From the NCBI GenBank assembly GCA_003116995.1, contig BDSL01000005.1, forward strand, positions 1,686,001 through 1,750,000: a stretch of 64,000 nt of DNA. The letters are read 5' to 3'. This document shows positions 46,540 through 59,900 of the stretch, one piece after another. A program made the translations under genes and the position numbers. How positions within the stretch are numbered: the stretch's first letter is position 1; the number at the start of each line of letters is the position of its first letter. Source of the stretch: Yamagishiella unicocca. Taxonomy: Eukaryota; Chlorophyta; Chlorophyceae; Chlamydomonadales; Volvocaceae. The notes beneath the pieces are model-generated. The model searched no databases. It had not been told where the DNA came from and worked only from the letters and a program-made list of their open reading frames with translations.

Positions 46540-47581
46540 TCACGGCGGCGCGTCTACAAGCATGTCTTCAACCTCCACCTCCACCTCCGCTGGGTCACCC
46601 AGACCGCCTGCGTCACCGTCACCCATCCCCAGGCCCATTCCCAGGCCGACCAGACCGTCATTATCCACTCCGCCACCTAGCACATCGGCCGCCACGTCAC
46701 CCTCCAGCCCCGCAGCGTCCGGCTGCCCGTCGTCCAGGTCGCTACTCCCCACGAGGCCCCCGCTCGGCCCCGCCTCCAGCACCTCCACCCCGGCGTCTGC
46801 GTCCGGTTCAGCAGCATCTGCGGGCGCAACGTGCTGCTGCTTTGGGTTGCGAGGTATTGCCAGCTGGGCGTCGAAGACGTTCTTCCGCTTCTTGGATGGC
46901 CGGTTTTTGTTCCGCTCCTTGACGGCCTCCTTGAAGGCTGCGGCGGGTGGTGACACGGGGTGTGGGCCGTGGCCATGGTCAAACATACCGTTGAGTCAAA
47001 AGAGCAGGTGAGCGCCGCTTGGGGTCGGGAGCGGGTGGGCCGAACGTTAATATGATGCCGAGATCCCATGAGTTACAAGGGTGTCCCCAGCACCTCCCCA
47101 CTTATGCCGTACCTTCCAGCTGTTCTTTGAGGGGCCCAATAAGTTCGGGAAAGTCCAGGTCTTGGAGAGCGTTGAAGACATCATCCGCGTTGACGGTGGA
47201 TCTGGGGGAAGGCATTGGGCTGTTTGGCTAATAGGGGGGCCGAGAGGTCGGGCAAGGGCGACCCCTCCTTGGGACAATTACGCCGCGCCCGATTGGTCAG
47301 GTGTCATATATCCCCGCCAGAAGGAAACATGGCACTACCTACGGTCAGCCAAAAAATTCTCACCGTCGCTTCTCCTGACAAATGTCGTTCGCTGTAGACG
47401 CTATAAGGCTGATAAAGACCTTGGTGCTCTCTGATAAGGCAGTCAGAGCGTCCTTGCTTATTCCAAAGTCCTTGCCCTCGTCGCCGGCCAACGCAGCAAG
47501 CTTTGTTTTGACGATGCGCTTAATGAGGGCTCTTGGTAGGTCCACATCTGTCTCCGGCTTTTCTGGCGCTGCATTATCCAT
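46540..47581 (-). CDS. DPB4: DNA polymerase epsilon subunit 3 (DPB4/POLE3), histone-fold
   Basis: A small subunit of the leading-strand replicase; in other eukaryotes it also serves in chromatin-remodelling complexes. It pairs with a DPB3/POLE4-type histone-fold partner. Exons 47581-47364, 47201-47113 and 46937-46540 join in phase to 234 residues. The histone fold (NF-YB type) starts at LPRALIKRIVKTKL, continues with FGISKDALTALSES and ISLIASTANDICQEKRR, and after the first intron with TVNADDVFNALQDL and FPELIGPLKEQLE. Helix C-terminal to the fold: FKEAVKERNKNRPSKKRKN, a basic stretch. The tail is acidic and Gly-rich and ends EVEVEVEDMLVDAPP, as in other family members. The start at MDNAAPEKP is placed close to the fold; the frame is open a further 27 codons upstream. 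Confidence 0.94.
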
Positions 47582-48966
47582 GGTTGAAGACTCTATGGAA
47601 GGTTCGGCTCCACCAATATATTGGAAGTAGGTTACCAGGACGCCGTCGAACCGTTCAAACAATGTTTGGAGCTAACAACGCAAGTGACATGGTAATGCAC
47701 AGAGAAAGTGGTAACAATTATCTTACGTAAGTACTGGCAGTTCGACTGTGCGAAATGTCTTCATTCGTGTTTTCATCGCGCCAAAACGAAAGAGAATACG
47801 GCAGCCCTCTTCCCCCCCAGCCAACCCGCGATGCACGGTGGTGTCAGTAAGAGTCTAATGATGAAACTTAATCGTCCATAAATCTAGGGAGACGCCGCAT
47901 CGTTCACGTATGCGATATGCCTGTCTGTCCCTGGCTGGCTCCTCCCCACCGACTCCGATTTTCCGTACCACCACCTACCCAGAGCGGGCTCCTCCGTCAA
48001 TACCGCTTGTCCCCTCTGTCTCTCGTTTGGTCACAGAGCACATGCCACGTCTTGAATGCACTTTCCGTTTTCTTTCGAATCCGCCAGCCGGACTGCCCAA
48101 GCACGCCCCAAGCGTGGCGTGGGGTTGAAGGGGTTGAATGATGCGAATGCCAACTCGTGATGGACCATTACACCTTACCGTCACATTTCAAGACATCCCT
48201 ATCAGCGTGGCCGCTGTCCGTAAATTGTGAATGTGTGCAGCGGTGTCGCCTTTCGCAATCCCAACGGGCACGTGTAGGTTTTAGCTGCATTTAATTGGAC
48301 ATACGAGCCCGATACACGCGTCTACGGTTACCGGTGTTATTGGTGTGCTCCGAGCCGTCCAATTTGGGACGCCAATTTGGCGCGTCACGTGCCTTTCCTC
48401 AACATCTTGCCACTCGCAACTGACCCCCTCTACTGACCTCTCATCCTGTCCCCTGGCCCCGGGAGCACCGGTTAGGCACTGGCCCCGGGTTAGGCACAAG
48501 CCGTTAGGCACTGGCCCCGGGGCACCGGTGACTTATTTGGGAGGCTTTCATGGTTACACCTTACGGGTCAGGCCAGGTGTCCGAACCACAAGGTTCGACG
48601 AGGCTGCTCCACTTCCACTGCCGGATCATCGAAACACGTATACGTCCGCAGTTCCATGTCCCATGATCGACCCGGAACTAGTTCATGTTCGAAACCCATC
48701 AGAGGCTTATGTCAACAACAACAACGACACAGCAAACATCAAATCCTGCAGCTCGTTCACATAATCAATCGCGGTACCACGCATGCAACACAGTGCAGCG
48801 GCTTGCGCCGGTGCGTTTGCACCCCGAGGGTTTGCACCCCGAGGGTTTGCACTCGGCATCCAATACTGGGCTCGCAGACTCTAAGACGTTGAGACCTGCG
48901 CCGCAGCCCCCCTAGGGCGCCCGCTCCAAACACGAGCCCCCCCAACCCGCTGCCCCGGGCCTCCCC
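47582..48966. other. intergenic region between DPB4 and MYND genes
   Basis: TTACA at 48554-48558 is a TGTAA on the minus strand, about 410 bases past the MYND stop. A 15-base unit TTTGCACCCCGAGGG is repeated at about 48816-48860. GTTAGGCACTGGCCCCGG recurs near 48471-48520. No gene is called. Confidence 0.5.
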
Positions 48967-51900
48967 CTATCCCCGGTCAGCAGCCTTTCCGGCGCCACAC
49001 AGCTTCTTATGCTCGGACCAGTGCTGCTGCTGGCAGGCCTGCCCGCAGTACCTGACCGCACAGCAGCGCCCGCACTTCTTGAAAGCCAGCTTCTCCTCGC
49101 ACGGCCCCCCATAGTCGGTGCACCTCGGGTTGCAGCAGAACCTCAACAGCGGCAGCGGGGCCTGCTGTGCAGCCCCGGCATCCGCGGGCGCTAGTCCCGC
49201 GACCTTCATCGCCTGGCGGCAGCTATAAGCTGGTCCGACCAGCCGCTTTGGCATCGTGCTGCTGGCAGGCGCGTTGAAACAGATGCTGGTCGTCACTCCA
49301 GCCAGATCGTCCATGGCCGCCTGCTCACCGATGCATCGCCGCGCGCACAGCCGCATTGCCTGCCAGCGCGGGCCGCCCCCGGCAGGCTCTCCGTCATCTG
49401 CTGCCTTGAGCAGGTCGGTGAGTTGCCCCCTCAGGCAAAACGTCGGTGCTACCGTAATATGCTTGTCCACCCGTATCAGCTGCTCCACCAGCGCCCGCAG
49501 CGGACCAGCAGCAGGGCCCGGGTCGCCGGGTGCAGCAGCCCTCGGCGGCTTCGCCGCTTCGGGGCGGCCGCCGGCCAGCCAGCCCTGCATGTGGGGCGCC
49601 GTGTCCTCCCAGACAGCCAGCGCGAGAATCGCGACGACCGCGTGACCGACGCCGACTTGCAGGTCCCGATTAGGCATCGTGCCCATCATGGCAGCCAACA
49701 TCTGGTGTATTTGCATGTTGCCGCCCTGCGGCAGCCCCTGCGGCGCCCCATCGGGCGACAGCGCCAGGTCCTCTAGCAGGCCGCCGCATCGGGACAAGAG
49801 CACGTTGGGTTGCAGCGTGAGCAGCTCGGCCGCCGACAGGGCGCCGGTGGCGGCCACGGCGGTGATGCATGCCGGCCCCAGGCGCAGCACCATGTGGAGT
49901 CGCCGCACGAGGGTCCGCACCATGGGGTGCTGGTCGTGGAAGATGCAGCTGCCGCGGGGCCTCCGCGCCTCGCGCTGCTCGCACTCCACGCTGCTGAGGA
50001 ACGCTACGGCTGCGCGCAGCGCTGACCGCAGGCACACCCTCGCGACGGCCTGGACTTCTGGCAAGCGGGCGACCTCCTCCATGCCCGGCTCGACGGCAAT
50101 GGGCCCCACGTCGGAGCACAGGTAGCACAGGACGATGAAGACGTCGCTCAGGTAGACGCGGAGCACCTGGAGGCCGACGGCAGACTGGCTGTCGGCGCGC
50201 AGGTTGAAGCCGGCGGCTGCGGCATCGGCGGTGGCGTCACGCAGCTGCGCAGCGATGCTCCCGGCCAACTTGGCAATGGTGAGGTACAACCCCAGTTCGA
50301 ATCCTGCCGGCGACACGGACGATGCAGCGCTGCCGCCGCTCCCAGCCGCGTTGCCGGCAGCGACGGTCTGCAGCTGCATCAGCAGCGGGCCGATTTGTTC
50401 GTTGATTAGGATAATGGCCGGGAAAGCGATTTGGTTGGCATACTGTGGGTCGGCGTGGGTCGCCAAGAGCCGCAGGGCGTGGTCCAGGGAGGGCATCAGG
50501 CCCGCGCGCATCAGCCGGCGGGCCGCCTCCTTCTTCGCGCCAGTGCTCAGGGGCGTCCAGGCTGTGGGGAACCAACGGGCGTGGGGTGCAAGGTGTGTCA
50601 TGTGTTGGCGCAAATACTTATGAATAGCGCATATGCTTTATGAATGATGGCTTCGTAAATGGTCGAATCGAGTCCCGGTGGGCGGTGCTACACAAGGCGC
50701 TTGGAACCGGTCCCCCGCCCCTGGCCGAGAAACCCAGCCTTGCCGTACACCCTGCCGTCCGCCCCGTCCGTTCCAGCGCGCCCCGTCGAGCACCGTGCCG
50801 TACCTTCGGGCGCTACCACCTGCGGCAGCTGGGTCAGCAAACGCGTGATGCCTTCCAACCAGTGGTCCGGCTTGACGGGGAAGTGCTGCAGGCGGGTCAT
50901 GCCACCGCCCTGCCGCTCCACCTCCGCCGCCTTCTGCACCCAAGCAGCCAGCTGCCAGGCCAGCGCCTCCAGACCCGCGGGCGTGCACCTCTCGGGCGCT
51001 GCTGCGGCACTGCTGTTGCGGTGCCTGTCCATCGCATCACGAACTCCCGGGAGGCAAGCGGCAGTTGCCTCCAACAGCTTACTCAGCTCCGTAAAGCTGA
51101 AGCCCTTGCCGAACGCGCCCTCCTCGCCCTGCCCTCTGCTCATCCGGATGATGGCCTCCAGTGTACGGCAGAGACGGTCGTCCAGGTCAGCGGGCAGCTT
51201 GGGCAGCAGCGCGGGCTGTAGAGTGATGCTCATCCAAGTGGTGACGATCGGCATTGTAAGGATCAAGCTCGCGCTCGCCTGCCCGTCTACGTCTGGCCAC
51301 ATCGTCTCATCGCTCGAGTACATCATGCACAGCTGTTTGTCGATGCGAAGCTCGTCCATCAGCTGCCAGCTGCAGCCGCCGTTGAGTCCTCTGCTGGAGC
51401 CTCCTCCTCCGCGCGGATACGTCACCCCTCCGGTCAGCCAGAACCTCTCCAGCAGCGCCGCCTGCAGCCGCTGAGTGGCTGGCTGCAGTAGCAGGCTGGA
51501 GATGCGCTTGGTGAGCAGCATTGTCTGCATTGCCTCCCTGGAGCCTGCGCCTGTCGTACCGGGGGCGTCCGGGCATGCTGCATACACGCCACTCGCCATG
51601 GTGATTGCCAGTGTCCCCAGATAGCTGGTGCTGTTGGCCAGGGCTGATGTGGCCCGGGTCATCTCTGCCACGAAATCAACGACTAGAGACCCGCTGAGGC
51701 CATGCCGAGGCGCACAGACGCCCAGCAGCACAATGCTTGCCGCTTCAATCAGCTCGGAGCTCTCCAGCCCCGAAACCAGGGCCAAAACCAGCGGCTTCTT
51801 GCTCGCTGCGCCCTCCCGCCATACACGGTCGTACGACGACGCCACGATGCCGTACACGACCGGCAGGGCCGCGTTTAGGATGCTGGGGATGCTGCTCGCC

Positions 51901-52649
51901 AGCCGAACTGCGGCGCAGCTGCTCGCCGGGTCGCTGCCGCCTCGACCCGCAGCCGTCGCTTGCCGGTGGATTCGCTTGGCGTCCCACTCCACATGGTTGG
52001 GATCATCCTGGGGCCGCTGTTTGTGAATTGTCCTGAGCAAGGCGGCCAGAGGCAGCAGCACGCTGGCCTGGCACAGCTGCACCAGCACCTTATCCACGAG
52101 CTCCACAGCGGCGGCCATCTCGGCATTGCTTCGGCTGAGTTTTGGGGCCGTGCCACCCCGCCCAGCAGTGTTCTGCTGGAACCCCCGGCTACTGTCGGCA
52201 TCGCCCAGCAACCCCTTCCTCATGCCCGACTGGATCCAGAGCACAGCGCCGATCGCCACGCCCAGGATCTCTAGGGCAACCAAGGTGGCTGCGCCTAAAC
52301 TGAGGTTCGCCTCTGTAGACAGCAGGAGCTGTTGCGCCACTTCCACCACCTTGCTGGCTGCAGCGATGGTGTCCTCGTCCAACATGAGGCGACATACAGC
52401 AAGAGATTCTTCTACCACACGGTTGCATGTGTAGGAGTCGTCCACCAGGGCCGGCGGATAGGCCAAGGGGGTGCCAAGCAGGCGCTGCGCAAAGGCCCCG
52501 TTCACCGACGTGTAGCAGCAATCGATCTCGACGGCCATGCGGAGGTCAGCCACTGATGACTTGGCACGGCTTTCATCTGCCACACAACGCAGCCAGGCAC
52601 GCTGGAGACGTTCCAAGTCTTCCTGCAAGCTCGATGTATCCAGCGCCAT
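48967..52649 (-). CDS. large MYND zinc-finger protein
   Basis: Two long exons, 52649-50804 and 50561-48967, join in phase (GAA G / CC TGG) to 1146 residues. Most of the protein is a helical, Ala/Leu-rich region with no recognised domain, including LPLAALLRTIHKQRP and LLVTHADPQY-like helical blocks. The C-terminus is a clear MYND finger: CNPRCTDYGG, then CEEKLAFKKCGRCCAVRYCG and QACQQQHWSEHKKLC, with the Cys/His spacing of the family, followed by a short tail. MYND domains bind short proline-containing peptides and are usually found in chromatin and signalling proteins. Volvocine algae have many such large MYND proteins of unknown role. The exon structure is simple compared with its neighbours. 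Confidence 0.88.
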
Positions 52650-53941
52650 ACCAGCAGGTCTCGCACAGGTGCGCGTCTTCTAGCGTCCCGAGTTATAACT
52701 TACAGACAGGTACTATTTATGTGACCTAGGTTGATCCTGGTAGGTTGTATGCCAGGGAGGACGGCGCCATCCGTTTCCCGCGAGAGATTTCAAATACTTA
52801 AGGATAGAGTCTTCGACTTTACAAATCTCTTGGCAGGTTTGGTACAGAGTTTATGTGAAGTCCAGCAGAGTTTTAGGCACAGTTTTCCCGCCCCAAACCA
52901 GAGTCAGCCGGGACCCTTGGGAGTAACCGCGTCAACGGCCTTGCACCATGTCGTGCGCTGTGCGGTCACAATGCATTATGTTGTCCACGATATCGCACTT
53001 GATATTATTGTGTTACTTGGTGGGGCACTACGAAAGGCGATTCGCAGCTGCTCGCCGCCCCACGGGTCTAAACACCCGAGACGCGTAGTGTTATGGTGCG
53101 GAGCCTTGCTTTGCGCTAGGCTTTCGTGTTCTTGCGTCCACAGCTCTCTTTCACCTATGTAGGTACGCATTTACCTAACCGATGCTACTTTGTCTACACT
53201 TTACTTACCAAGCCTTGATGCCTTAGGTATAAGACTACCGTATACGCAGGCTCCGGACCAAGAGCGACAGATAATCAGTTACGGTATGCGTGTGCGACGG
53301 CCTCCCCGGCCCCTAGCACTTCGGTGGCCACTGTTTCCGTGCCCTTCGATTCTGAAAGTCAGGGGTTGGGAAACCTGCACCTAGCTTTCCTAGCTGTTGT
53401 AGCATGTTGCAAAGCTAAGCGTCCCTGGTTTCATGTGTGGTGGAGGAATACTAACAGTCCACAGACTACATGCGATCTGGGACTGCAAAGACGGTGTGTT
53501 CCTCTTGCGGGCCACGCAGCACGGAACTCCACGCCAGCAGATCGGTCCGGGCTGAACGAAGTGCATATCCACAAGCTTAGTATATGCCTTCCTTAGGACA
53601 GCATCCAAGCGCCAATCCTGTTAGGATTCCCTATGTAAAACACAGACTGCTCCCAGAACCTGTCTGTGGCCGGATTTACCTACCTAGCACCCCCACCACA
53701 GTGCGTTATCAATGCTACCGGCGGCGCAGTGTCCCCTCTGAACAGCGTCTCCACAGTCACTCAAGGGTTGCTCAGTTCGTGCTGGAATCTCGTCCAAATC
53801 GTAAGCTCGCCACCGTGGTACCCATATATCGACCTGGATCGAACCTATTTGAAGTCAGTCGTTGCACACTCCTGCCTGCGCCTTTAAAGAATCAAGATTG
53901 CTGTACGTAAGACCCCGGTGCCGCAGCTCGAAACATCGGTA
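52650..53941. other. intergenic region without recognised genes
   Basis: AT-richer than its neighbours. Open frames at 53584-53910 and 53666-53887 overlap in two frames on the + strand and show no domain. TTACA near 52696 gives TGTAA on the minus strand and could serve the MPS1 transcript only if its 3' UTR is very long. Confidence 0.4.
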
Positions 53942-56900
53942 TCACCCCTCCCTTCTTGCGGCCGTCATGGCGGCCTCTATGAAGTCCGTGTTGCCGTGCG
54001 TGTCGCCACCACTGTCGCCAAAGTGAAACCGCTCCAAGCCACGCCGCAGCACCGCCTCAAGCCCGTTCTCACCCTCCCCGGCTGGTGCCTGCTGGTGCTG
54101 CTGGCCGCCGCCAGATTGCGACACGCCATTGCCCGGCAGGCCCGCTGCTTGGCCGTAGACCTGATGCTGCGACTGTTGTTGGTGCGGTTCCTGCACGGGT
54201 CGCAGCTGCGCCCGCTGCTGCAGGATAGCGGCGTGCAACTCCGCGCCGCCGAGCGGCAGTAGACCGCCACCACCAGCCGGCATTCCAACGGGCAGCAGGG
54301 CTGGGCGTGACGGTGCTGCTGCTGGTGCTGCTTTGGCCTGGTCCAGCGGGTCGCCTACTGGCCTTGCGGCACTGTGGCGATGGGGTAGGGGCAAAGCGGG
54401 GACCGGCACATCGTTTTGGCGGTTCGGACGCAAGCAGAGCACGGCCACGGCGGACTACGGCTGGCTGGAGGCTCCCCAGTGGAAACGTGCAGGGTGTTAG
54501 GCCTTGCTACATGCGCGAGATCTGTAGCCCTGTGCAGTGCTGCGGGACAATTGCCGAACGTGTCACTGCCAATAGATGTCTCAAGCAACGGAAGAGTGAC
54601 CCTCACCGTTTTGCTGCCGCCGCGGCAGCCATCGCTGCTATGTCACCCATGCCACCCATGGGCTTGGGGGCACGTGATGACGCTGCCATAGGTGGTGGCA
54701 GGGCAGGTGCCTGCAGTCCGACCGCCCTGGAGGCAGCAGCAGAGTGTCCGAGACCGGCTTGCGGCGGGGGAGGGGGAGGCGGTGGCGCCCGCGGCGCCCC
54801 CGCCTGAAATGGTGGCGGGGGAGGAGGAGGCGGCGGTGCGCGCGCCACGCCCGCTGGAAATGGCGGCGGGGGAGGTGGCGGCGGGGGAGGCGGCGCTGGC
54901 GCAGCCCTATGAGCCAGAGATGGCATGGGCCCTGCAGCGCCGACTGCCGGTCCCTCTCCTCGATTCAGCTGCTGCATGACACGACGAGCGGCCGAGTCGA
55001 GGTCGGCTGCCGATCCGCCGCCAGCGCCACCGAGCTGTAAGGGAATTTGTAAGAGATTAGTTACGCTCCGGTTAGTCCTTATCGAGCTGCAGTGTACTCA
55101 GCGTCGATCCCAAAGGTCAATGAAGAACACACGACCGCGCGTGGAGGTTTGTGAACACGGCCCCACCCACCTGCAGGATTGCCCTGATCTGCTCCTCCGT
55201 CCAGCCCCCCATTGCCGCTGCAGCACCACCCTGCGCAGGATGTAGCTGTTCGAGCTGCGATTGTTGGTGCTTGCGGCGGTTGGGGTGCAGGAAGGGATGG
55301 TCCAGCAGCTCTGGGAGTGAAATCCGGGTCTTGGGATTACGGTCCAGGCACCTGCGGCACGGGCGGTCGCGACGCGGGGGGCGGGGGGCCGAGCGCTGGG
55401 ACAACAGCCGTGGACTGGACCATAGAGGATACACCACAAGTTCCTTTCCTGCCAGAGCATTCAATTAACCGTTCAGCCCGTAAAACTCTACCATCCTGTA
55501 ACTGTCATGGCCCCACGTCACACCCAAAAATTCCTCACCCATGCCCTTAACCTCACCTGCGGATGCAATCAACCGCATCGGGCTCCCCGCATCCAGGTGT
55601 GGGCACCTGGTACGACGGATTGCAGATGGCGTTCATCTTCGGAATGAAGGACAGGTCGGCGAAGGGTGTCCGTCCGTAGATCCTGTGCGGGGGGCAGCAG
55701 GAGGCACATACGACTCCTTAAGGACCGGCACCGACCCGAGCATTCGAGCGTGCTGATGGGTGCAATGCTGGTTGAGCGATGTGTTGCAGTGTGTGGAGAA
55801 AGGAAGCATATACAACACGTTGCTACCTTTTGGGGGGTAAGCCAACCGTGCATGTGCCGACATGTTCCAACCAACGGTGTGATTTCCTAGGAAGTACTAC
55901 AGAAAAGCAAGCTCTTGTCCTGGCTGCCGTCGCACCGCCCTCCGCGTTCGGAACCACTCACATTTGGTAGAGGATGCAGCCGAGGCTCCACACGTCCGAG
56001 GGACGGCCGACCTTGAGCGGCGGGCCCCCCAGCGGATTTTGGCTCCCACCCTGGATGGCCTCGGGCGACATGTAGTTGAGGGTGCCCACCTGCTTGCAAG
56101 GCGGACCACACGCGGCGCAAGGAAGTACTTTACGTGAATGCTTCCAAGGAAAACGGGACTAAAAACGGGACCACGACGACATTTCGCAATCCGCTGTCAC
56201 AGTATACACACCGCATCGCCGCCCTGCTTTGCCGAAGTAAGATCGCCCACTCGCCCGCCGGAGTCGTATGTGCCGAACCCATTCGGGCCCTCGAGGGACG
56301 GCGCACCTGCGACTCCCGGTTGATGGACGTCGTGTCACCCTGGATCGCCTTGGCAATGCCAAAGTCAATCAGCTTAAGCTGGCCCTGCACCAACATGAAG
56401 TTGGCGGGCTTAAGATCCGCGTGCACAATGCGTGCATCGTGGATGCACTTGACCGCCTGCAGCATCTGTTGCCAGTAAAGTCGGATGAAGTTGGCGTCGA
56501 TTTCCTGGTAGTTGGGCCCGCTGCTGCTTGCGCCACCGGCTGCCGCCGGGCCGTTGGCGCCCTGGGCGCTGGCGCCACCGCCACCACCGCCGGCGGCGGC
56601 GCGGCGCCGCGCCTCCTCGTGGCTGTGCAGCAACCTCGCCAGGTCGATGTCCCCGTACTCGAGAACCATATACACCAGCCCGTCCTCCTGGAAGACCTGC
56701 GTTGCGGGCGTACATTGAATGGAGACCAAGGGTGGACTGAATGGTGCGCAAACACGAGAGAAGGGGGAGCGGGTGACAGACAGGGCCCTGTTCCCGCGAT
56801 CACCCAGGCGATAACGGTTGGCGCCTTGGCACGCCAACGCTTCCGCGGGACCTTGGCTTTTGAGTCGTGCAACACCCCTGAAGGTGATCAGGTATCTGGT

Positions 56901-59900
56901 AGCATAACCCATATGGCGGACCGCAAGGCGAACACCGACCTGCGCGTCGATCAGCTGGATGATGTTTGGCTTCCCCCGCAGCTGGCGGAGAAGCGTTATT
57001 TCGTCAATGAAGCCCTTGACCGCCTGCGGAAGGAGCCCCGGGAGGGAGGCCAGGACATTCCCTCAGCATTGGAACCGTAACAGGGTCACAGCAGGAAGGT
57101 CCCTCTCGAGCGCTCAAACCAACAGGCCTTCGCGCGCGATCCACAGCACGTCAGGACGCGCGTGATCCACAACACGTGAGGCCGCACGTGACCCACAGCA
57201 CGTGAGGACGCAGGTACAACATCCAACACCCAAGAGATGGAGAGAGTGGGATAACGCACGCTTCGGTGAGTGCAGGTGGTGAGAACGAAGGGCGCAAGGA
57301 GGACTGGGTCCTTGCCAGGACCTTGGCCACCCAAGAATGCAGACAAACTGGTGCCCATCAGCTCGCATGTATCGGTGTCCATATTAGGCAAACACCCCGG
57401 CATGCAAGAGTGTGCACGGCTGCAAGCCATTTGGGCGATTGGCATTACAGTACCCCCAAAGTACATACCTCCTGGTCCTTGTTATGGAACCGCACGCGCT
57501 TGAGCGCGTATATGACGCGATTAAGGCCCAGCACCTGCAACAGGTCGTTTCGCGGGGTGGAGCTTACGAATCGCCGTCTCATGACGTCGAAAGTCATGGC
57601 AACCAAGGACCCTCGCGTCGTCTGCTGTTTTAACGCCGGCAAGGCCGTCGGCTTGTGCCGATCAGGGTGAATGGGGGGAATCGTTCAGGGGGAGACTACT
57701 CTGGACCGCACTCCACGCGCGTTGCACCATGCTACGGCCGTCGCCCCCCGGCTCACCTTGTAAACCTTGCTGCTGCCACCCTTCCCCGCCAGGTCCAGCT
57801 TCTGGTAGCGAATCCCATGCACGTATACGTACATCGCGCTCTCCATGGGACGAGCTTGCGAATACTCTAGGCGCTCCGGCCAGTTGAAGGCGCCCGCCTG
57901 CGCCTGGGGCTGCAATTGGGGCTGCAACTGGCCCTGGGGTTGCGGTTGGGCCTGGGGTTGCTGCTGCGACCGCGAAGCCTCCGGTGGGGTTTGCTGCTCG
58001 GCCGGCTGCTGGGGCTGCGGCGCCGCTGAGAGAGGAGCAGGTGACGGCCTTGTTGCCGCGTGGCCAACGGGTCTGCGGGCGGCAGTCAGCAAGTGTCATG
58101 CAGCGTGTGCAATATTCGAATGATATGCGCGAGCGACTATGGGCATCATACGCTGCTTTTGCACCGACTCCTAGTAAGCAGGGTTGCTGCTCAGGCGGTG
58201 CTTTAAACCTGCCCATGATGGTTGGTGGTGACCCGTATATGGAAAACTGGCCCCGCCACTCTCACCTCAGTGGCTCCCGACCATCCAACGACTGAGGCTG
58301 CTGCTGCGCCGTCGATGTGCTGGCTGCGCCCGGCAGTGGCTGTTTTGAGGCCTTAGCGGCATTCATCGGCGCCAAAGTTGCCGCGGGCGCCTGGTTTTCG
58401 TCCATCACCATAGGTACGACCCCTGCTGACGCCACCGGCGTTTGCCGCGGAGCAAGGTTCTCATCTGCTTGGCCCACCATACTGCGCATGGAACCATGGC
58501 TAGGCAAGGCAAATGGCCGGTCTACGGCCATGGCCACAGCGGCAGCGGAGCCAAGGGAGCCTTGCTGTGCGTCGAGGGGAACATTGCGCAGCGGCATGGC
58601 GAGAGTGGAGCCGGTAGGTTGAACGCTGGACTGCACAGTCGGCCTGATGCCAGCACTACCGCTACACCTAACCGTGCCAGACGCTGCGGCACTTTGCTGC
58701 ATGTCGTGCGGCGGCGCGCTGGCCATCGAAGCTGCCTGAGGCATGGAGCCACAACGTGCGGCATCGGTTCCAACGCGCTGCTCCAGCTCGCCGCTGTGTG
58801 CCGGCCCTCCTGCCGCAACGGATGCGTGCCGCATGGCCAGTGGAACTCCCTGTCCGGCCGGAGTGGTGGTGGAGACCGCGAGATCCGGCGACTGCCGGCG
58901 TTTCAGGCCCTCCTCTTGCAGCAACACAGATGCCACGAAACGGGCAGGCGATTGCGCCGCCTCTGTCGCTGCTCGCCGCTTCCGTGTTGCCGCTTCGTCC
59001 GCGTCATCAACGACCTGCAGGGCCGTGGAAGCACGACCTCCGCCTGGAAGCATGTCGTTCAGGCTTAGAGCCCCACCTCCTGCTACTGCTTGTGCTCCCT
59101 GGCGTGGCACCAGAGGCTGCTGTTGGCATGTGCGTGCCTCAGCGGCTCCGGCGTCAGCGTTGTCGGGCCCAACGACCCCTGTTAGCTGGCGGGGCGCTTC
59201 CGTGCAGGCGCTGAGTACAGGCGCTATAGCTGAGTCAGGCGCAGCTGTGATCACTGACGTGGGGCTGACGCCTTCGCCGGGGGCGCTGCCTGGCTTGTCA
59301 CCACTCGTTATCCTCACCGCTTTGCTCTTCATGCCGAACCGCCGCAGCCCCAGGCTCATGTTGCCTGTGTTGTTGCCGCCGCCGCTGCTGCCACTCCCGA
59401 CCGCGGCGGTGCTGCTGCCCAACGCTGCAACTGCTGCCGCCCCTGCAGCCAGATTGAGCGTGGACGCAATCCCCGCCGGCATAGTCACAGTACCTGTGTT
59501 GCCGTTTCCCCCTGCGGTGTGCAAAAGCGCACCGACGCCACCGAGCGAGCCGTGGGTCCGGTTGTCTTCCCCGGGGCGACAGTTTATCGTGTCGTCCTCT
59601 GACCCGTGGCTGAGGCATGAAGCGTGGCTTTTGCTGGGCATGAACCCTGTGAGGTTATGCTGGTGGCTTGAAAGCGCGAGGCTCAAGTCTGTCGGCATCA
59701 TCGTGGTGCTGGACTTGCTGACAGAGCTGCTGCCACCCGAGAACTGAGTGTAACAAGTGGAAGTAATGTTGGCGGAGTCCTGCACCTTGAGGTGAATCCC
59801 AGGAGTGGAGGGCCCCGTCCGGCGAATGGATCCGCCGCCGTCTGTAGGGGTTTGGGTTTTCCAAGCCACGGAAGCCGTTGGTATTGCTCATTGTTGACAG

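Noticed and set aside
53584..53910. Open frames between the MYND and MPS1 genes
   Set aside because: Two overlapping frames of similar length, no domain and no codon bias like the neighbours.
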